64,000 bases of DNA, from assembly GCF_003352915.1 (NCBI RefSeq), contig NZ_CP022314.1, positions 1,595,737 to 1,659,736 on the forward strand, in the 5' to 3' direction. The notes beneath the pieces are model-generated. The model was not told where the DNA came from. It saw only the letters and a program-made list of their open reading frames with translations, and searched no databases. Positions 60,899-64,000 of this stretch are shown here, in pieces (within the stretch, counting starts at the first letter, position 1; each line of letters opens with the position of its first letter). The translations under genes were made by a program, and so were the position numbers. The DNA is from Arthrobacter sp. PM3. GTDB lineage: Bacteria; Actinomycetota; Actinomycetes; Actinomycetales; Micrococcaceae.

Positions 60899-62065
60899 TT
60901 AGTTGTCGGCGGCGGTTGCGGCGGCGTAGCGGCTGGCGGGCCGGGACAGTCCGAGCTGCTCACGGAGGGTCGTGTCCTGGCTGACGGGGGCCAGGAGTTG
61001 GCGGCGGCGCAGTTCCGGCAGGACCAGGCGTGAGAGCTCCTCGAGATCCGTCTCCAGCACGGCGGGGTGCAGGCGGACGCCGTCGGCCAGCGTCAGGACC
61101 CCGGCGAGCAGTTCGGTGAGCTCGGCCGCCGTGCCGACAAACCGGGCGCGCGGGCTCTGCCACGCGGCGAGGCTGTTCAGTGCATCCAGCCTCGCCACCG
61201 CGGTCTGCCCGCGGGAGTCCAGAACGACGTCGAGCTCGGCAATGAGCGCGGGCTCGCGTCCGATGCCGGCCAGGGCCGCCCGTGTCTCCGCGATTTCGGC
61301 GGCCAGGAGCTCCGGCGTCGGGGCCGAGACGAGAAGCGCGTCGGCCGCCCCGGCTGCGAGGGCCTCCCGGTCCAGGAGCCCGGCGGGGACGAGCACGGGC
61401 AGCTGGCCTTGCAGCGGCCGCGGAATGATGGACGGACCCTTGACCGAATAGTTTTCGCCCTCGAAATCCGCGTAGTGCAGCTTGTCGACGTCGAGGTAAC
61501 GGCCGGTGGCGACGTCGCGGATCACGGCGTCGTCCTCCCAAGAATCCCAGAGCCGGCGGCCCACCTCGATCGAATCGGCAGCCTCCCGGGAAAGACGCTG
61601 CCCGTGCACGGGTTCGCGTCCCACGGCGGCGGCATCGGCCGCGCTCGCCGACGCGGCAACGAGCCAGCCGGCGCGGCCGCCGGAGACGTAGTCCAGGCTG
61701 GCGAGCTGGGTCGCAATGTGGAACGGCTCGGTGTAGACGGTGTCCACTTCCGGGATCAGGGCCAGCGATCGTGTCACAGGACCGGCGAACGCGGCGCGTT
61801 GCAGCGCGTTCAGCCGGGGTGCCGCTGCCGGTTCGGCGGAGACCGGCGCAGAATAGTCCGGCAGGCCGGGATCGGCAAACGTCGCGGCGTGGAACCCGGC
61901 GGATTCGGCGGCCAGCACGGCGCCGCGCAGGCGGTCCGCGGACGGCGCCGCGGGGGGCGCCGTACGGGATGCCCGCGACGCGGCCGGGTGGCTGCCGGCG
62001 CCGTCGAGTTCCAGCAGCAGGAGGCCACGGCCGCGTGAAGCTGCAGGGAGGGGAAGGGTGCTCAT
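60899..62065 (-). CDS. luciferase-like monooxygenase family protein
   Basis: A 388-residue LLM protein, more divergent than its neighbours. AAESAGFHAATFADPGLPDYSAP, VDTVYTEPFHIATQLASLDYVSGGRAGWLVAASAS and LDVDKLHYADFEGENYSVKGPSIIPRPLQGQLPVLV show the fold. The C-terminal tail QDTTLREQLGLSRPASRY resembles that of NtaA-type enzymes. It lies 10 nt upstream of the NtaA-type gene and overlaps the DUF1684 stop, forming one operon. Confidence 0.87.
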   Translation of the reverse strand: MSTLPLPAASRGRGLLLLELDGAGSHPAASRASRTAPPAAPSADRLRGAVLAAESAGFHAATFADPGLPDYSAPVSAEPAAAPRLNALQRAAFAGPVTRSLALIPEVDTVYTEPFHIATQLASLDYVSGGRAGWLVAASASAADAAAVGREPVHGQRLSREAADSIEVGRRLWDSWEDDAVIRDVATGRYLDVDKLHYADFEGENYSVKGPSIIPRPLQGQLPVLVPAGLLDREALAAGAADALLVSAPTPELLAAEIAETRAALAGIGREPALIAELDVVLDSRGQTAVARLDALNSLAAWQSPRARFVGTAAELTELLAGVLTLADGVRLHPAVLETDLEELSRLVLPELRRRQLLAPVSQDTTLREQLGLSRPASRYAAATAADN

Positions 62066-62946
62066 GATGCGTCCTGACGTTCGTAGGGGATCTGTTCGCC
62101 GGCCTCGATAGCCACCGGCAGGCGGTTTTCTGCCGGCGGGAGCGGGCAAGTGGCGAGGTCGGTGTAGGCACACGGCAGGTTGACCGCCCGGTTGAAGTCG
62201 AGCAGGACCGTCCCGTCGGCGTCCGGTGCCGGCACGATGAGCGAGCGGTTGGCTGCGTAGGTGGTCTTGCCCGACGTCCCGTCCGTGAAGAGGACCGACA
62301 GCGTGCCCGGTGCGTGGCCGTTGAAGGCCGTGAGACTCAGGTCCTGGCCATGCAGCCGGAAGCGGATCTCCCCGGGTGCCTCATAGACGTGCTGGATGCC
62401 TTCGACCGCCGCACCCACCGTGGTGGCGCGTGGTTCGGCGAACGGAACGAATATTCCCGAAACGGAATATGCGGGGTCGGGGGAGTAGGCCGGCGTGCCG
62501 CGGTAGCCGGCGAGCAGCGGATTCAGCGGATGCCGCGGCCGCACCACATAGCGGCCGCCGCGCTTGGCGACCTCGATCACGGTGTGCCCGGCACCCGCGT
62601 CTTCCACGCGCAGGTCCAGGCCTTCGCGCTCGGCGATCGGGCCCAGGATCACGGCCGCTCCGGTGCCGTCCGGGTTCAGGTCCTGCCCGTCGCGCAGGAC
62701 GCGTTCGCCCGCCGCCAAAACCAGACGGACGGCGTCGTTCTCCACGCTCCACGTGCCCGGCGCACCGTCCAGGCGGGCGGGCGCGGCATCCAGCCAGTGC
62801 AGGTGGGTGACGGCGAGGAAGCCGTGGGGATCGGCGCGGTGACGTTCGTGCGCGGCGTGCCAGTCCGTCCAGGCGGCGCCGAACGCGGCGGAGTCCGTGC
62901 TGGTTTCGCGGCCCTCGTGGGCAGATGTTTCAGTGTGTGAAGGCAT
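62062..62946 (-). CDS. DUF1684 protein
   Basis: A 294-residue protein of the DUF1684 family: HRADPHGFLAVTHLHWLDAAPARLDGAPGTW, GGRYVVRPRHPLNPLLAGYRGTPAY, a central beta region with LTAFNGHAPGTLSVLFTDGTSGKTTYAANRSLIV and the family hallmark VLLDFNRAVNLPCAYTDLATCPLPPAENRLPVAIEAGE. The function is unknown; it recurs beside luciferase-like monooxygenases in Actinobacteria. Start ATG 62946 lies inside the end of the upstream monooxygenase gene. Confidence 0.9.
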   Translation of the reverse strand: MPSHTETSAHEGRETSTDSAAFGAAWTDWHAAHERHRADPHGFLAVTHLHWLDAAPARLDGAPGTWSVENDAVRLVLAAGERVLRDGQDLNPDGTGAAVILGPIAEREGLDLRVEDAGAGHTVIEVAKRGGRYVVRPRHPLNPLLAGYRGTPAYSPDPAYSVSGIFVPFAEPRATTVGAAVEGIQHVYEAPGEIRFRLHGQDLSLTAFNGHAPGTLSVLFTDGTSGKTTYAANRSLIVPAPDADGTVLLDFNRAVNLPCAYTDLATCPLPPAENRLPVAIEAGEQIPYERQDAS

Positions 62947-64000
62947 GGGAGCTCCTGTGGGTGTTGTGGTCTGCCTCCGGGCGCCCCGCAAAGGGGTCCC
63001 CGGCGGACCAGAGCGTGGTGGGCGCGGCGGCCCGGACGGCCGGGATGACCCCGAGGGCGAACCGTTCCAGGATGTCCAGCTGCTGGCTGAACGGCAGTGT
63101 GGTGGGCAGCGAGATCGACTGGAGATCGTGGCCGTAGAGCGCGTGGTAGCTGAGGATCTTGTCGATCACCTGCTCCGGGCTGCCCACCAGAGCCGGCCCC
63201 TCCGCGACGGCGTGGTCGATGTCCCGGTACGGGGAGTTGTTGCCGGGGACATTCCGGCCCGTCGTGAGGGCCTCATAGACCGGCCCGAACTGCCGCTTGG
63301 CCTCCTGCGTGGTGTCCGCGATGAACACCCCGCCCGCACCGGAACCCGAGCCCAGGTACTGCTGCCGGGGATCGTGGCCGTGGCGTTCGTATTCCTCGCG
63401 GTAGTGGTCGATCAGCACCTTGTAGTTCTCGCGCGGCTGGATCGCGTTGGCAGTGAACAGCGGATCGCCCCACTGTGCCGCCAGCGCCGCCGAGGTCAGT
63501 GAGGTCGCGGACCCGTGCCACACCCGCGGCGCGCCGGCGAAGGGCCGCGGCGTCGTAGTGACGGGCTCGGTCAGCGCCGGGCGGAACTTCCCGGACCACG
63601 TGACGTTCTCCTCGGTCCAGAGCCGGCGCAGCAGCCCGTACTTCTCGGCGAGGAGCTCCCACTGGTCCGCGAGGTCCAGGCCGAACAACGAGTACTGCAG
63701 CACCTCGTTGCCCTTGCCGATCACCAGTTCCAGCCGGCCACGGCTCAGCTGGTCGATCGTGGCGTAGTCCTCCGCGACCCGCACCGGGTCCAGAACGGAG
63801 AGTACGGTCACCCCGCTCTGCAGCCGGATGCTGGACGTCACCGCGGCGATCGCGGCCAGCACCGTGGTGGGGGAGGAGGAGATGAATTCCCCCGCGTGGC
63901 GTTCCCCGACCGAGAAGCTGTCGAAGCCGAGGTCCTCGGCCCGGCGGGCCGTCTCGACGACCTGGTTGAGCCGGTCCGCGGTGGACACGATCTCCCCGGT
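62930..64000 (-). CDS. luciferase-like monooxygenase, N-terminus beyond the window
   Basis: The frame is open to the window edge (..TGEIVSTADRLNQVVETA), so the start is missing. The visible 356 or so residues show SFSVGERHAGEFISSSPTTVLAAIAAVT, LQSGVTVLSVLDPVRVAEDYATIDQLSRGRLELVIGKGNEVLQY and the C-terminal LALVGSPEQVIDKILSYHALYGHDLQSISLPT. These belong to a bacterial luciferase-like group often clustered with sulfonate or organosulfur genes. A GTG at 63988 is unlikely to be the real start because conserved sequence precedes it. Confidence 0.9.
   Translation of the reverse strand, partial: TGEIVSTADRLNQVVETARRAEDLGFDSFSVGERHAGEFISSSPTTVLAAIAAVTSSIRLQSGVTVLSVLDPVRVAEDYATIDQLSRGRLELVIGKGNEVLQYSLFGLDLADQWELLAEKYGLLRRLWTEENVTWSGKFRPALTEPVTTTPRPFAGAPRVWHGSATSLTSAALAAQWGDPLFTANAIQPRENYKVLIDHYREEYERHGHDPRQQYLGSGSGAGGVFIADTTQEAKRQFGPVYEALTTGRNVPGNNSPYRDIDHAVAEGPALVGSPEQVIDKILSYHALYGHDLQSISLPTTLPFSQQLDILERFALGVIPAVRAAAPTTLWSAGDPFAGRPEADHNTHRSSHAFTH

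Overview
The window is uniformly GC-rich, densely packed actinobacterial DNA, with short intergenic gaps, many GTG/TTG starts and several probable leaderless promoters. The gene families (DUF222/HNH endonuclease, DUF6221, DUF6919, creatinase, PucR/NCS1 and QorR/QorB-type pairs) fit a soil Micrococcaceae member such as Arthrobacter or Pseudarthrobacter. That assignment is inferred from gene content; no 16S or other marker lies in the window. No tRNA, rRNA, CRISPR array, prophage or transposase was recognised.

Layout. 0-1.4 kb: tail of an HNH endonuclease, a small lipoprotein and a DUF6221 protein. 1.6-7.8 kb: a complete urease operon ureABCEFGD ending in a NiCoT nickel permease. 7.8-19.9 kb: a divergent galactoside/sucroside locus. 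On the minus strand are two ABC permeases, a binding protein, a GH36 alpha-galactosidase, galT and galK. On the plus strand are a Gfo/Idh oxidoreductase, a LacI regulator and a GH32 beta-fructosidase. Together the enzymes can break raffinose-type sugars into hexoses. 20.9-27.5 kb: a 5-oxoproline module (GntR regulator, pxpA, MHS transporter, fused pxpB-pxpC, and a biotin carboxylase with a biotinyl domain). 27.5-32.7 kb: a VOC protein, a reductase/TetR pair with tandem operators, and a LacI/IolG-like/Hyi-like sugar module with two strong palindromic operators. 32.8-38.9 kb: thioredoxin reductase, LysE exporter, lipoprotein, GAF-ANTAR-like protein, CE7 esterase, nagA, and a tiny membrane peptide behind a coupled leader ORF. 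39.2-42.9 kb: a creatine module (MHS transporter, creatinase, IclR). 43.3-47.5 kb: PucR, an NCS1 permease and a PuuE/NodB-type hydrolase, probably for a nitrogen-rich heterocycle. 47.6-49.9 kb: an M28 aminopeptidase lipoprotein, then about 430 bp of non-coding modular repeats. 50.2-53.3 kb: alcohol dehydrogenase, a frameshifted lipoprotein, and a QorB/QorR-like redox pair. 53.3-56.6 kb: small domain proteins and an orphan amino-acid-type binding protein. 56.6-59.4 kb: a DUF4397 - ECF sigma - RskA-type anti-sigma locus bounded by two related intergenic elements. 59.5-64 kb: three luciferase-like flavin monooxygenases and a DUF1684 protein; the last monooxygenase runs off the window.

Taken together the region reads as a catabolic district for nitrogen and carbon salvage: urea, creatine, 5-oxoproline, possibly purines or allantoin, and raffinose-family sugars. 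Creatinase would yield sarcosine and urea, so it links directly to the urease operon. The most unusual sequence is the repeat field at about 48,974-49,401. It holds two diverged 69-bp hairpin modules with a compensatory base change, and a 31-bp tandem repeat built on a GAGCATGCTC palindrome.
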